A stretch of 64,000 nt of DNA from Nannocystis pusilla (GTDB lineage: Bacteria > Myxococcota_A > Polyangia > Nannocystales > Nannocystaceae), in NCBI RefSeq assembly GCF_026626665.1, contig NZ_JAPNKE010000002.1, positions 4,193,168 through 4,257,167 on the forward strand. The letters run 5' to 3'. The notes under the pieces were generated by a model. It worked only from the letters and a program-made list of their open reading frames with translations. It was not told the DNA's origin and made no database searches. Positions 52,453 through 61,353 of this stretch are shown piece after piece (within the stretch, counting starts at the first letter, position 1; every line of letters begins with the position of its first letter). The position numbers and the translations under genes were made by a program.

Positions 52453-55037
52453 GGCTGCACCCATACCACGGTCACGCCCTCGCCGCCCTCCGGCTGCATG
52501 CCCGGGCGGGTGCGGTGGATGAACGGCTGCTCGGCCAGGTGCTCGCGCACCGCCTTGCGCAAGGCCCCCGTGCCGTGCCCGTGGATCACCACCACCACCT
52601 CGAGGTCCCGCTGCATCGCCTCGTCGAGGAAGCGGTCGATCGCCCGCAGCGCGTCGTCGGCCCGCGCCCCGCGGACATCCACGCTGTTGTCGATGCCGAC
52701 CTCGATCGCCGCCGCCGACTCGCCGAAGTGCTTGCCCGCGGTCGACGGCAGCGCCTCCGGCACCTCCCAGCGGTGGATCGCCGACGCCACCCCCGGCTTC
52801 ACCTTCGCCCGCGTGCGCGTCGGCGCCCGCAGCGAGCGCAGCTCCGACAGCGGCACCGTCGTCTTCAGCGCCTCGACCTGCACCACCGCGCGCTCGCCCT
52901 TCACCGCCAGCACCTCGCCCTCCTTGCCGAGCGACACCACCTTCACCCGGTCGCCCGGGCTCAGCTGCACCGGCGGCTCCCCCGGCGCCTTCGCGGCCGG
53001 CTCGCGCCGCTCCGCCAGCTGCTCGCGCCCGGACTGCAGCCCCTCCTTGGCGGTCCCCAGAGCGACGTCCATCTTGCCCTCCTTCTCCGCCTTTCGCACC
53101 GACTTGCGCAGCTCCGCCACCTCCGCGTGCAGCGCCCGCAGCTCCGCCGACGCCGCGTCGTACGCCTTCTGCTTGCGGCTCTTCGCCTGCTCGAGCGCGG
53201 CGGCCTCGCGCCTGGCCACCTCTTGATTGCGCCGGCGCAGCTCGGCCCGCTCGCGGTCGACCGCCTGCCGCGTCGAGATCAACCGGTCGCGCTCCGCCAC
53301 CACTTCCTGCAGCAGTTGGTCGACGCGCAGCCGGCCCTCGTCCATCAGCCCCTGGGCCACCTGCAGCACCGGCTCCGGCAGGCCCAGACGACGCGCCACC
53401 GTCAACGCGCTCGACGGCCCCGGCACCCCGATCAGCAGGCGGAACGTCGGCAGCAACTTCTCGAGGTCGAAGCCCACCGACGCGTTGACGAAGCGCCCGG
53501 GGAACCGCTGCGCCAGCAGCTTGAGCCGCTCGTAGTGGGTCGTCGTCACCACCGTCCCGCCGGCCTCCGTCAGCGCCAGCAGGATCGCCTCGGCCAGCGC
53601 CGCGCCCTGCTCCGGATCGGTGCCGACCGCGATCTCGTCGAGCATCACCAGCGTCCCGCCGTGCAGGTCCTGCGCCGCCGCCAGCGCCGCGCACACGTGC
53701 TGCATGTGCGCCGAGAACGTGCTGAGGTTGGCCGCGATCGACTGGTCGTCGCCGACGTCCGTCACGATCGCCCGCACCAGCGGCAGCCTCGCCGGCCGCC
53801 GCGTCGGCAAGCGCAACCCGGCCTGCGCCATCAGGGCGCACAGCCCCAGAGTCTTCAGGGCCACCGTCTTGCCGCCCGCGTTGGGCCCGCTGATCACCAG
53901 CGCCGAGCCGACCTCGAGCAGGATGTCGTTGGGCACCACCTCGACGCCCGACAGCACCATCAACGGGTGGCGCGCGGCGATCAGCTCGAAGCGCCCCATC
54001 GCCTCCTCGTCCTCGCTCGCGGTCGCCGCGCCGACCTCGGGCGCGAGGCCGTGGTACGCGTCGGCGAAGCGCAGCCGCGCGTGGATCGCATCGATCGCGA
54101 TCAGCTGCAGTTGATTGCCGCGCAGCTGCGCGTGCGCCTGCCCGACGCTGCGGCTCAGCTGCTCGAGCACCCGCCTCTCCTCGGCCGCCGCTTGCATCTG
54201 CGCCGCGCGCAGCGAGTTGTTCTCCTCGATCAGCTCCGACGGCTCGACGAACAGCGTCTGCCCGGTCGCGCTGCTGTCGTGGATGATGCCGGTGAGCGAG
54301 CCGCGGCGGGAGAACGCGTCGGCGCGGACCGGCAGCACGATCCGTCCCTCGCGCTCGGTGTAGTACGAGTCCTGCAGCACCTCGGACACACCTGTCTGTT
54401 TGACCAGGCGACTGGCCGCCTTCATCAGCGACGCCTTCAGCTCGCGCACGCGTTGCCGGGCCTTCTGCAGGCCCGGGCTCGCGCCGTCGACCACCCAAGG
54501 CTCGCCTTCGGGGCCGTCGGGGGCGATCGATCGGCCGAGCGCCGCCGCAAGATCGCGCTGGGGGTGGAGCTCCCCGACGCGCGTCGCCAGCGTCAGCACC
54601 CCGGGATCGCTCGCGTACCCGCGCTCGGCCGCGACCGCCGCGTGCAGATCCACGCACAGCTTCACCGCCTGCAATTGGCGCAGGGCTGCGAGCAGTTCTG
54701 CGGGCAGCAGCATCACCCCGCGGCTGGCGCGCACCACGGCATCAGAGATGTCGGTCAAAGCCCCCAGCGCGTCCGCCAGATTGGCGGGGACCCCGGACTC
54801 GCGGGTCAGCGAGGCCTGCACCGCCAGGAGCGCCTGCAGCCCGTCCTGCTCGGCGAGCAGCGTTCGCACCTGCGCCGGCTCGGACGTCCGCCGCAGCACC
54901 GGCGCCGCGTCGGGCTCGTACTGCTTTTGGGCCAGCTCCGCCGCCACCTCGGCCTGCAGCAGCGAGCGGGCCATCGGGGTGCGCAGGTGTTCGGCGAGGC
55001 GCTCGCACAGGAGCGGCCAGCCAAGGTGCACGAGCAC
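52449..55037 (-). CDS. mutS2: MutS2 family ATPase/endonuclease
   Basis: This is a protein of about 862 residues. It opens with VLVHLGWPLLCERLAEHLRTPMARSLL, the MutS2 start pattern. The core has GRIVLPVRADAFSRRGSL, FVEPSELIEENNSL, the Walker A VISGPNAGGKTVAL (about residue 382), LVMLDEIAVGTDPEQGAALA (Walker B and D-loop) and TTTHYERLKLLA. A coiled coil and a KOW-like segment precede the C-terminal Smr nuclease domain with VDVRGARADDALRAIDRFL and VVIHGHGTGALRKAV. The GTG at 55037 is chosen by family length; no ribosome site is evident. MutS2 acts on branched DNA and, in some bacteria, on collided ribosomes. SppA-like 2 is translationally coupled downstream. Confidence 0.92.
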   Translation of the reverse strand: MLVHLGWPLLCERLAEHLRTPMARSLLQAEVAAELAQKQYEPDAAPVLRRTSEPAQVRTLLAEQDGLQALLAVQASLTRESGVPANLADALGALTDISDAVVRASRGVMLLPAELLAALRQLQAVKLCVDLHAAVAAERGYASDPGVLTLATRVGELHPQRDLAAALGRSIAPDGPEGEPWVVDGASPGLQKARQRVRELKASLMKAASRLVKQTGVSEVLQDSYYTEREGRIVLPVRADAFSRRGSLTGIIHDSSATGQTLFVEPSELIEENNSLRAAQMQAAAEERRVLEQLSRSVGQAHAQLRGNQLQLIAIDAIHARLRFADAYHGLAPEVGAATASEDEEAMGRFELIAARHPLMVLSGVEVVPNDILLEVGSALVISGPNAGGKTVALKTLGLCALMAQAGLRLPTRRPARLPLVRAIVTDVGDDQSIAANLSTFSAHMQHVCAALAAAQDLHGGTLVMLDEIAVGTDPEQGAALAEAILLALTEAGGTVVTTTHYERLKLLAQRFPGRFVNASVGFDLEKLLPTFRLLIGVPGPSSALTVARRLGLPEPVLQVAQGLMDEGRLRVDQLLQEVVAERDRLISTRQAVDRERAELRRRNQEVARREAAALEQAKSRKQKAYDAASAELRALHAEVAELRKSVRKAEKEGKMDVALGTAKEGLQSGREQLAERREPAAKAPGEPPVQLSPGDRVKVVSLGKEGEVLAVKGERAVVQVEALKTTVPLSELRSLRAPTRTRAKVKPGVASAIHRWEVPEALPSTAGKHFGESAAAIEVGIDNSVDVRGARADDALRAIDRFLDEAMQRDLEVVVVIHGHGTGALRKAVREHLAEQPFIHRTRPGMQPEGGEGVTVVWVQP
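54388..54411. repeat. Palindrome pair in mutS2
   Basis: ACACCTGTCT, spacer GTTT, GACCAGGCGA. It encodes LVKQTGV on the - strand. Confidence 0.6.
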
Positions 55038-55272
55038 CGAGCGGCTGCTGGGCGACCGCGTGGCGGTCTTAGTGGATCGCGATTGTCCTGGCCGTTCACG
55101 GCCGCGGATTTTAGCCCCGTTCGCCGGCGGGGACTTCCATGCGTGCGTCGCTTGCGACCTGCTCGCGCCTGAAATCGCCCGCCGCTCGCCGCGCGGCATC
55201 GGCGACCTATCGCCCGCGACACGTCTTGCCTGCCGCGAATTTTCGACTAGGCACGCATGGCGCAAACGGGAT

Positions 55273-55285
55273 AGGGTACGTTACC
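55273..55285. promoter_or_regulatory. Inverted repeat directly before mrpE
   Basis: GGGTA-CGT-TACCC lies 2 bp before the ATG at 55288. No Shine-Dalgarno is visible there. It could be an operator or an mRNA hairpin over the initiation region. The ~250-bp gap to mutS2 should contain both divergent promoters. Confidence 0.4.
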
Positions 55286-55287
55286 CG

Positions 55288-55764
55288 ATGATGCGCGCCT
55301 TATCGCTTGTCATCCTCCTGGCCGGTTACTGGGCGCTGCTGTCCGGACAGTTCCACAACAACTTTCTCATCGCCTGCGGTGTCGTCTGCATCGCCTTCGT
55401 GGTGTGGATGGCGAGCCGGATGGGGCTCGTGGACGACGAGGGCGTCCCCGCGCGCTACTACGTCGGCCTGCTGCTGTACGTCCCCTACATCGTCTGGCAG
55501 GTCATCCTCGCCAACTGGGACGTGCTGAAGCGGATCTGGGCCGCCGACATGCCCATCGATCCCCGCCTCACGCGGATCCCCTACAGCACCCGCGCCGGCT
55601 TCGTCACGGTCACCTACGCCAACTCGATCACCCTCACGCCGGGCACCGTGACCATGCAGGTGACCCAGACCGAGATGTTGATCCACTCGCTCACCAAGGA
55701 GGGCGAGGACAGCCTGTTCGAGGGTGACATGGAGCGCCACTGCAAGCGCCTGGAGGGCGGTTGA
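55288..55764 (+). CDS. mrpE: Mrp/Mnh antiporter subunit E
   Basis: This 158-residue membrane protein begins MMRALSLVILLAGYWALLSG. Family segments are YYVGLLLYVPYIVWQVILANWDVLKRIW, TRAGFVTVTYANSITLTPGTVT and VTQTEMLIHSLTKEG. The subunit belongs to the Mrp cation/proton antiporter assembly in the inner membrane. It is the first gene of the operon, unlike classic mrpABCDEFG order. The next ATG overlaps its stop. Two adjacent ATGs are possible starts. Confidence 0.93.
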   Translation: MMRALSLVILLAGYWALLSGQFHNNFLIACGVVCIAFVVWMASRMGLVDDEGVPARYYVGLLLYVPYIVWQVILANWDVLKRIWAADMPIDPRLTRIPYSTRAGFVTVTYANSITLTPGTVTMQVTQTEMLIHSLTKEGEDSLFEGDMERHCKRLEGG

Positions 55765-56027
55765 TGTCCACGATCTACCTGATCACCGCCGTCGTTTTGA
55801 TCGTCGGCGCCTTCATGCTGCTCTACCGCGCGCTGGCCGGCCCGACGGTCTACGACACGATCCTCGCCACCAACGCGATCGGCACCAAGACGATCGTGTT
55901 CGTCACTCTGCTCGGTTACATCAGCGGCCGGACCGAGTTCATCGACATGGCGATCATCTACGCCCTGATCACCTTCGTCACCACGATCGCGATCCTCAAG
56001 TACATCGAGAAAGGTCGGCTCGACTAG
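55764..56027 (+). CDS. mrpF: Mrp/Mnh antiporter subunit F
   Basis: This 87-residue protein has three hydrophobic helices: IYLITAVVLIVGAFMLLYRAL, GPTVYDTILATNAIGTKTIV with the conserved Asp, and MAIIYALITFVTTIAILKYIE. This is the MrpF pattern. Its ATG overlaps the mrpE stop (TGATG) and it ends 2 bp before mrpG. Confidence 0.93.
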   Translation: MSTIYLITAVVLIVGAFMLLYRALAGPTVYDTILATNAIGTKTIVFVTLLGYISGRTEFIDMAIIYALITFVTTIAILKYIEKGRLD

Positions 56028-56029
56028 CC

Positions 56030-56341
56030 ATGCACTGGAACGAAGTCGTCTGTACCGTCCTGCTCGCGCTCGGCTGCTTCATCAGCTTCTCCGGCACCTA
56101 CGGCGTCCTCAAGTTCCCCGACTTCTACGCGCGCCTGCACGCGGCGGGCAAGAGCGACTCGCTGGCGCAGGTGCTCATCCTGCTGGGCCTCGTGTTCGTC
56201 ACGCCCGACGTGCTGACCCAGGTCAAGCTGATGCTGGTCGCCTTCATCCTCCTGATCGTCGCCCCCACCGCCACCTTCGCCATCACCAAGGCCGCGCACA
56301 TCGACGGCCTGCGCCCGTGGACGCGAGGAGGCGGCCAGTGA
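56030..56341 (+). CDS. mrpG: Mrp/Mnh antiporter subunit G
   Basis: This 103-residue protein starts MHWNEVVCTVLLALGCFISF, then FSGTYGVLKFPDFYARLHAAGKSDSL, the MrpG/PhaG signature (GLxRFPDxYxRLHAATK), and a third helix VKLMLVAFILLIVAPTATFAI. Its stop overlaps the next GTG. Confidence 0.93.
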   Translation: MHWNEVVCTVLLALGCFISFSGTYGVLKFPDFYARLHAAGKSDSLAQVLILLGLVFVTPDVLTQVKLMLVAFILLIVAPTATFAITKAAHIDGLRPWTRGGGQ

Positions 56342-57146
56342 CCGCAGTCGTCCTCATCGACGCCCTCCTCCTCCTGCTCGTCACCGCCACCGCGGTGGCG
56401 ATCGTCGAGGTCCGCAGCCTCTACGCCTCCTCGATCCTCACCGGCATCTACAGCCTCCTGATGGCGCTGGTGTGGGTCAACATGCACTCGATGGACGTCT
56501 CGTTCACCGAGGCGGCCGTCGGCGGCGGCATCAGCACGATCCTCCTGATCGGCACCATCGTCCACGTCGGCCGCGAGGAGAAGCCGATCAAGAAGCGGCT
56601 CCACGTCCCCGCGCTGATCTTCACGGCGTTGACCGGCGCCGCGCTGATCTACGGCACCCTCGACATGCCCCGCTTCGGCGACCCGGCTGCGCCGATCCAC
56701 CACTACCGCGTGCCGGAGATGATGGCCCAGACCGTCGGCTTCGTGAACGGCACGCCGGGCAAGCAGAAGCCGCCCGAGGGCTTCGACCTCGAGCGCTATC
56801 GTCGGTTCGACGACCGCGTCGCCGGGCCCATCCCCGCCGACCCCAAGGACACCGCCTGGCGCGAGAAGTCGATCCTGCAGACCTACGGCCTGATGGTCCC
56901 GCAGGTCCACTTGCGGCACGACCCTCCGGGTCTGAATGCCCACGAGCCGCACGCCGAGCCGGGCCACCACCTCCACCCGCCCGACGACTTCAACGGCCAC
57001 GTCCGAACTCGGTCACCTCGCTGCTCGCGGCCTACCGCGGCTACGACACCATGTTCGAGACCACCGTCATCTTCACCGCCGGCGTCAGCCTGATCCTCCT
57101 GCTGCGGCGGCCGCGGCGCGAGGGCTACCTGCAGCCCGGCGCCGTG
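56338..57146 (+). CDS. MbhD/MbhE-like (MrpA C-terminal-like, DUF4040) subunit
   Basis: The GTG at 56338 overlaps mrpG. The first part (VLIDALLLLLVTATAVAIVEV ... LVWVNMHSMDVSFTEAAVGGGIST) is the DUF4040/MbhD domain that in classic Mrp systems is fused to the C-terminus of MrpA. A periplasmic/cytoplasmic loop of about 130 residues follows, then SVTSLLAAYRGYDTMFETTVIFTAGVSLILLL, an MbhE-like motif. The frame breaks near 57003. In the repaired frame the end runs towards the mrpB start, so the exact stop is uncertain; a TGA overlaps the ATG at 57147 in the original frame. Full-length MrpA is absent; this subunit supplies its C-terminal part. Confidence 0.75.
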
Positions 57147-57569
57147 ATGGCCGACCAGGTCATCCTCCGCGTCGTCACCAAGCTGTCGATCCCCTTCATC
57201 CTGATCTTCGGCTTCTACGTCATCACCCACGGCAAGCTCGGCCCCGGCGGCGGCTTCCAGGGCGGCGTGGTGCTGGCGGTCGCGTTCATCCTCTACGCGC
57301 TGATCTTCGGCCGGGCCGCGCTGTACCGCGTGGTCCCGCCGCCGGTCAGCGACATCCTCACCGGCGTGGGCGTGCTGATCTACAGCGGCACCGGCGCGGT
57401 CTGCATGCTGCTGGGCGGCAAGTTCCTCGACTACTCGATGCTCAACAAGGAGCTGCCGGGCGACGGCGAGTCGCTGGGGATGACCCTCGTCGAGTACGGC
57501 GTCGGCATCACCGTCAGCATGGTCATGCTCACGATCTTCAATCAGCTCGCGGAGGAGCGCTCCACGTGA
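57147..57569 (+). CDS. mrpB: Mrp/Mnh antiporter subunit B
   Basis: This protein of about 140 residues begins MADQVILRVVTKLSIPFILIFGFYV, then THGKLGPGGGFQGGVVLAVAFIL, the MrpB hallmark GPGGGFQGG, and ends with MTLVEYGVGITVSMVMLTIFNQLAE. The ATG at 57147 is preferred because it follows a likely overlapping stop and matches the family start. Its stop overlaps mrpC (GTGA). Confidence 0.9.
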   Translation: MADQVILRVVTKLSIPFILIFGFYVITHGKLGPGGGFQGGVVLAVAFILYALIFGRAALYRVVPPPVSDILTGVGVLIYSGTGAVCMLLGGKFLDYSMLNKELPGDGESLGMTLVEYGVGITVSMVMLTIFNQLAEERST

Positions 57570-58024
57570 CCGGTGCTCTCGGGATCTACAACTACTGGAT
57601 CTACGTCGTCTTGATGATGATCGGGCTCTACGGCGTCATCGCCAAGCCCAACCTGATCAAGCAGGCGATCGCGCTGGGCCTGTTCCAGACGGGGATCTTC
57701 CTCTACTACATCTCGATGGCGGTGGTCGACGGCGGCACCGCGCCGGTGTGGACCACCATCCTCGACGGGGCCCAGAAGTACGAGGGCCCCTACGACAACC
57801 CGCTGCCGCACGTCCTGATCCTGACGGCCATCGTCGTCAGCGTCAGCGTCCTCGCGGTCGCGCTGGCGCTCATCATCAACATCAAGCGCGCCTACGGCAC
57901 CATCGAGTACGACGAGATCGAGGCGATGGACCAGGCCGACAAGCGCGCCGACTACCTGCGCGGTCAGGTCACCGACGCCGCCGACGACGTCGAGCACAAG
58001 CAGGAGGGGCATCACCATGCTTGA
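57566..58024 (+). CDS. mrpC: Mrp/Mnh antiporter subunit C
   Basis: This 152-residue NuoK-like protein has three helices: YWIYVVLMMIGLYGVIAKPNL, LIKQAIALGLFQTGIFLYYIS and PHVLILTAIVVSVSVLAVALALI. NPLPHVLILTAIVVS is the MrpC signature (NALPQALVLTAIVI). It has a C-terminal acidic/His tail of about 35 residues (EYDEIEAMDQADKRADY ... GHHHA). Its GTG overlaps mrpB and its stop overlaps the next ATG by 8 bp. Confidence 0.93.
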   Translation: MTGALGIYNYWIYVVLMMIGLYGVIAKPNLIKQAIALGLFQTGIFLYYISMAVVDGGTAPVWTTILDGAQKYEGPYDNPLPHVLILTAIVVSVSVLAVALALIINIKRAYGTIEYDEIEAMDQADKRADYLRGQVTDAADDVEHKQEGHHHA

Positions 58025-59537
58025 TGCGTTCGAGCTCGTCCCCAACCTCCCCGTCCTCGTCGTCACCACCCCGCTGATCGGCGGCGTCCTGACGATCGCC
58101 ATGGGCCGCGGCAAGGGCCCGTGGGCGTGGGCCACGCTCATCACCGGCGTGGTGTTCTACTTCACCGTCCTGCTGATGCAGCAGGTCCTGGCCGCAAAGA
58201 CAGGTTATATCTCCTACGAGCTCGGCAACTGGCCGCGCCAGTGGGGCATCGAGTACCGCGTCGACGCGCTCAACGCCTTCATCCTGCTCACGGTCGCCGG
58301 CGTCGGCTTCGTGACCACGCTGTACGCCCAGAAGAGCGTGGAGAAGGAGATCCCGCAGGACCGCCACAACTTCTTCTACGCGGTGTGGGTCCTGGCGATC
58401 TGCGGCCTCCTGGGCATCACGGTCACCGGCGACGCCTTCAACGTCTACGTCCTGCTCGAGATCAGCTCGCTCACCGTGTACGCGCTGATCGCCATGGGCA
58501 AGGACATGAACCGCCAGGCGCTCACCGCCAGCCTGCGCTACCTGATCCTCGGCTCGGTCGGCGCCAGCTTCATCCTCCTCGGCATCGGTTACCTGATGAT
58601 GGTCACCGGCACGCTCAACATGGAGGACATGCACGACCGCCTCGCGGCCCTGCCGGACATCGTCCACCACCGCACGGTCCTGGTCGCGTTCGCGTTCCTG
58701 CTGTGCGGCCTCGGCCTCAAGATGGCCCTGTTCCCGCTGCACATGTGGCTGCCGAAGGCCTACACCTACGCGCCCTCGGCCGTCAGCGCCCTGCTGTCGG
58801 CCACGGCGACGAAGGTCGGCATCTACATGGCCTTCCGCTTCCTGTTTACGATCTTCGGCGTCGGCTTCTCGTTCGTGGCGATGCCGGCCAACCTCGTGCT
58901 CAGCGTCGCCGCCTGCGCCGGCATCCTCGTCACCGGCGTCACCGCGGTGCGCCAGACCAACCTGAAGCGCATGCTGGCCTACTCCTCGGTCGGCCAGCTC
59001 GGCTACATCGTCGCCGGCTTCTCGCTCGCCAACGTCCACGGCGTCGCCGGCTCGGTCGTCCACATCTTCAACCACGCGATGATGAAGGGCGGCATGTTCA
59101 TGGCCGCCGGCGCCATCATGTACCGCCTCGGTCGCTGCGACCTGCGCTCGATCCGCGGCCTCGGCAAGCGCATGCCGCTGACCATGGCCGCCTTCGTCGC
59201 CGGCGGCCTCGGCCTGGTCGGCTTCCCGCTGACCGCCGGCTTCATCTCGAAGTGGTACCTCGTGCAGGGCGCCCTCGAGGCCCCGCACATGTGGCCCGTC
59301 GCCGCGGTCGTCCTGGTCGGCTCGCTGCTCGCCGTCGCCTACACCTGGCGCGTCGTCGAGGCCGCGTACTTCCAGGAGCCCGAGGGCGAGAGCGCTCTGG
59401 TCACCGAGGCCCCGCTGTCGATGGTCGCGCCGATGTGGATCCTCATCGGCGCCAGCGTCTACTTCGGCGTGTCCGCCACCTTCACCGGCGAGATCAGCAT
59501 GCGCGCCGCCAAGAGCCTGCTCGGAGGGGCCCCATGA
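58017..59537 (+). CDS. MrpD-like proton-translocating subunit 1
   Basis: This 506-residue protein has about 14 helices and belongs to the NuoLMN/MrpD family. Key segments: TGDAFNVYVLLEISSLTVYALIAMG carries the conserved TM5-type Glu, LFPLHMWLPKAYTYAPSAVSALLSATATKVG carries the TM7-type Lys with the HxWLP motif, and FNHAMMKGGMFMAAGAIMYR the TM12-type Lys. It would move cations or protons across the inner membrane. The next MrpD-like gene starts at its stop (ATGA). A palindrome pair (58184-58207) lies near its 5' end. Confidence 0.92.
   Translation: MLDAFELVPNLPVLVVTTPLIGGVLTIAMGRGKGPWAWATLITGVVFYFTVLLMQQVLAAKTGYISYELGNWPRQWGIEYRVDALNAFILLTVAGVGFVTTLYAQKSVEKEIPQDRHNFFYAVWVLAICGLLGITVTGDAFNVYVLLEISSLTVYALIAMGKDMNRQALTASLRYLILGSVGASFILLGIGYLMMVTGTLNMEDMHDRLAALPDIVHHRTVLVAFAFLLCGLGLKMALFPLHMWLPKAYTYAPSAVSALLSATATKVGIYMAFRFLFTIFGVGFSFVAMPANLVLSVAACAGILVTGVTAVRQTNLKRMLAYSSVGQLGYIVAGFSLANVHGVAGSVVHIFNHAMMKGGMFMAAGAIMYRLGRCDLRSIRGLGKRMPLTMAAFVAGGLGLVGFPLTAGFISKWYLVQGALEAPHMWPVAAVVLVGSLLAVAYTWRVVEAAYFQEPEGESALVTEAPLSMVAPMWILIGASVYFGVSATFTGEISMRAAKSLLGGAP
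58184..58207. repeat. Palindrome pair in MrpD-like 1
   Basis: GGTCCTGGCC, spacer GCAA, AGACAGGTTA. It encodes VLAAKTGY. Confidence 0.65.
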
Positions 59538-61111
59538 TCCACTTCGACGTGAGCCCGCAGCTGCTGGCGCTCTACATCCCGCTGCTCGGCGCCCTGCTCA
59601 TCTCGCTCGCGGGCCGCTGGCCCGACCTGCGCGAGCTCGTCACCCTGCTGACCGCCGGCGTGCTCCTGTACGTGGTGGCGGGCATGGCCCCGGCGGTGCT
59701 CGCCGACGGCTTCTGGGCCAGCTTCGCCAAGGCCCCCGCGCTCAAGCTCGCCGAGGTGCTCCCGGGCGTGTGGCTCGAGCTCAAGGTCGAGCCGCTCGGC
59801 ATGCTGTTCGCGCTGATCGCCAGCAGCCTGTGGATCCTCAACTCGATCTATTCGATCGGCTACATGCGCGGCAACCACGAGAAGAACCAGACCCGGTTCT
59901 ACGTGTGCTTCGCCCTGGCGATCGCCAGCGTCATGGGCCTCGCCTTCGCCGGCAACCTGTTCACCCTGTTCGTCTTCTACGAGGCGCTGACGCTCACCAC
60001 CTACCCGCTGGTGGCCCACAAGGGCAGCGCCGAGGCCATCCGCTCGGCCCGCACCTACCTCGGGATCCTCGTCGTCACCTCGGTGTGCTTCCTGCTGGCC
60101 GGCATCATCGGCACCTACGTGTTCACCGGCGGCGACATGACCTTCCGGCCAGGTGGCGTGTTCAGGCGCGCCTTGGCGGATGGCAGTTTGACGGCGCCCA
60201 CGCTGGGCATCCTGTTCGTCCTTTACATGTACGGCATCGGCAAGGCTGCTTTGATGCCGGTGCACCGCTGGCTGCCCGCCGCCATGGTCGCCCCGACCCC
60301 GGTGTCGGCGCTGCTGCACGCGGTGGCGGTCGTGAAGGCCGGCGTCTTCACCGTCCTCAAAGTAATAGTCTACGTGTTCGGTCCGGCCGTCCTGGTGCGC
60401 TACGGCGTCGGCGACTGGCTGATCTACGTCGCCGGCGCGACCATCCTGATCGCCAGCTGCATCGCCCTGTTCCAGGACAACCTCAAGCGGCGGCTGGCGT
60501 ATTCGACCGTCAGCCAGCTCAGCTACGTCATCATCGCCGCGGCCCTGCTGTCGCCGCTGTCGATCACCGCCGCGGCCCTGCACATCGCCGCCCACGCGTT
60601 CGGCAAGATCACCCTGTTCTTCGCGGCCGGCTCGATCTACACGGCCGCGCACAAGACCGAGATCAGCCAGCTCGACGGCATCGGCCGGCGCATGCCGATC
60701 ACCATGGCCGCGTTCACCATCGGCTCGCTGTCGATGATCGGCCTGCCGCCCACGGCCGGCTTCGTCAGCAAGTGGTACCTGCTGCAGGCCACCTGGGAGA
60801 CCGACGCGCCGTTCGTGCTGGTCGTCGTCATCCTCTCGACCCTGCTCAACGCCGCCTACTTCCTGCCGATCGTCTACCGCGCCTTCTTCGTAGCTGAGCC
60901 CAGGCACCACCACGAGCCGCACCAGTCCTCGGCCGACGGCGACTTCGGCGACTCCGGCGACCACCACGGCCACGACGCCCACGACCACGGCGAGGCCCCG
61001 TGGCCGATCGTCGTCGCGCTGTCCTGCACGGCCCTCGCCACCATCGTCTTCTTCTTCTACAGCGACCTCGCCATCGGCCTGGCGAACCAGCTCCGGAGCG
61101 GCCTGCCATGA
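59534..61111 (+). CDS. MrpD-like proton-translocating subunit 2, with a His-rich loop
   Basis: This 525-residue NuoLMN-family protein has GNLFTLFVFYEALTLTTYPLVAHKG (key Glu), LMPVHRWLPAAMVAPTPVSALLHAVAVVKAG (key Lys) and HIAAHAFGKITLFFAAGSIY (key Lys). Between the last two helices is a hydrophilic loop very rich in His and Asp (RHHHEPHQSS ... DHHGHDAHDHGE), absent from the other two MrpD-like proteins here and a possible metal or proton buffer. Its stop overlaps the following small gene. Confidence 0.92.
   Translation: MIHFDVSPQLLALYIPLLGALLISLAGRWPDLRELVTLLTAGVLLYVVAGMAPAVLADGFWASFAKAPALKLAEVLPGVWLELKVEPLGMLFALIASSLWILNSIYSIGYMRGNHEKNQTRFYVCFALAIASVMGLAFAGNLFTLFVFYEALTLTTYPLVAHKGSAEAIRSARTYLGILVVTSVCFLLAGIIGTYVFTGGDMTFRPGGVFRRALADGSLTAPTLGILFVLYMYGIGKAALMPVHRWLPAAMVAPTPVSALLHAVAVVKAGVFTVLKVIVYVFGPAVLVRYGVGDWLIYVAGATILIASCIALFQDNLKRRLAYSTVSQLSYVIIAAALLSPLSITAAALHIAAHAFGKITLFFAAGSIYTAAHKTEISQLDGIGRRMPITMAAFTIGSLSMIGLPPTAGFVSKWYLLQATWETDAPFVLVVVILSTLLNAAYFLPIVYRAFFVAEPRHHHEPHQSSADGDFGDSGDHHGHDAHDHGEAPWPIVVALSCTALATIVFFFYSDLAIGLANQLRSGLP
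60133..60156. repeat. Palindrome pair in MrpD-like 2
   Basis: CGACATGACC, spacer TTCC, GGCCAGGTGG. It encodes DMTFRPGG. Confidence 0.65.
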
Positions 61112-61353
61112 GCCTCGAAGATCCTCGGACGATTCGCAAACTGTGGACCGGTTCCTTGGTCGTGCTGGCGCTGCTGGTGCTGGCTGACTTTTGGGTCATG
61201 CGAGACCCGCACCACCACGCCCACTTCGGCGTCGACGGCACGTTCGGCTTCTACTCCTGGTACGGCTTCGGCGTGTGCGCCGTCATGGTCCTGGTGTCGA
61301 AGTTCGTCGTCGGCCTGATCTTGAAGCGGAAGGACACCTTCTACGATGACTGA
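61108..61353 (+). CDS. Small two-helix membrane protein of the Mrp operon
   Basis: This is an 81-residue protein. The ATG at 61108 overlaps the upstream stop. Two hydrophobic helices (LWTGSLVVLALLVLADFWVM and FYSWYGFGVCAVMVLVSKFVVGLIL) flank a short His-containing loop (RDPHHHAHFGVDG). The C-terminus is charged. Similar small proteins occur in Mbh/Mrp-like operons with extra D subunits and may be assembly or stabilising subunits. I do not know a named family. Confidence 0.75.
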   Translation: MSLEDPRTIRKLWTGSLVVLALLVLADFWVMRDPHHHAHFGVDGTFGFYSWYGFGVCAVMVLVSKFVVGLILKRKDTFYDD

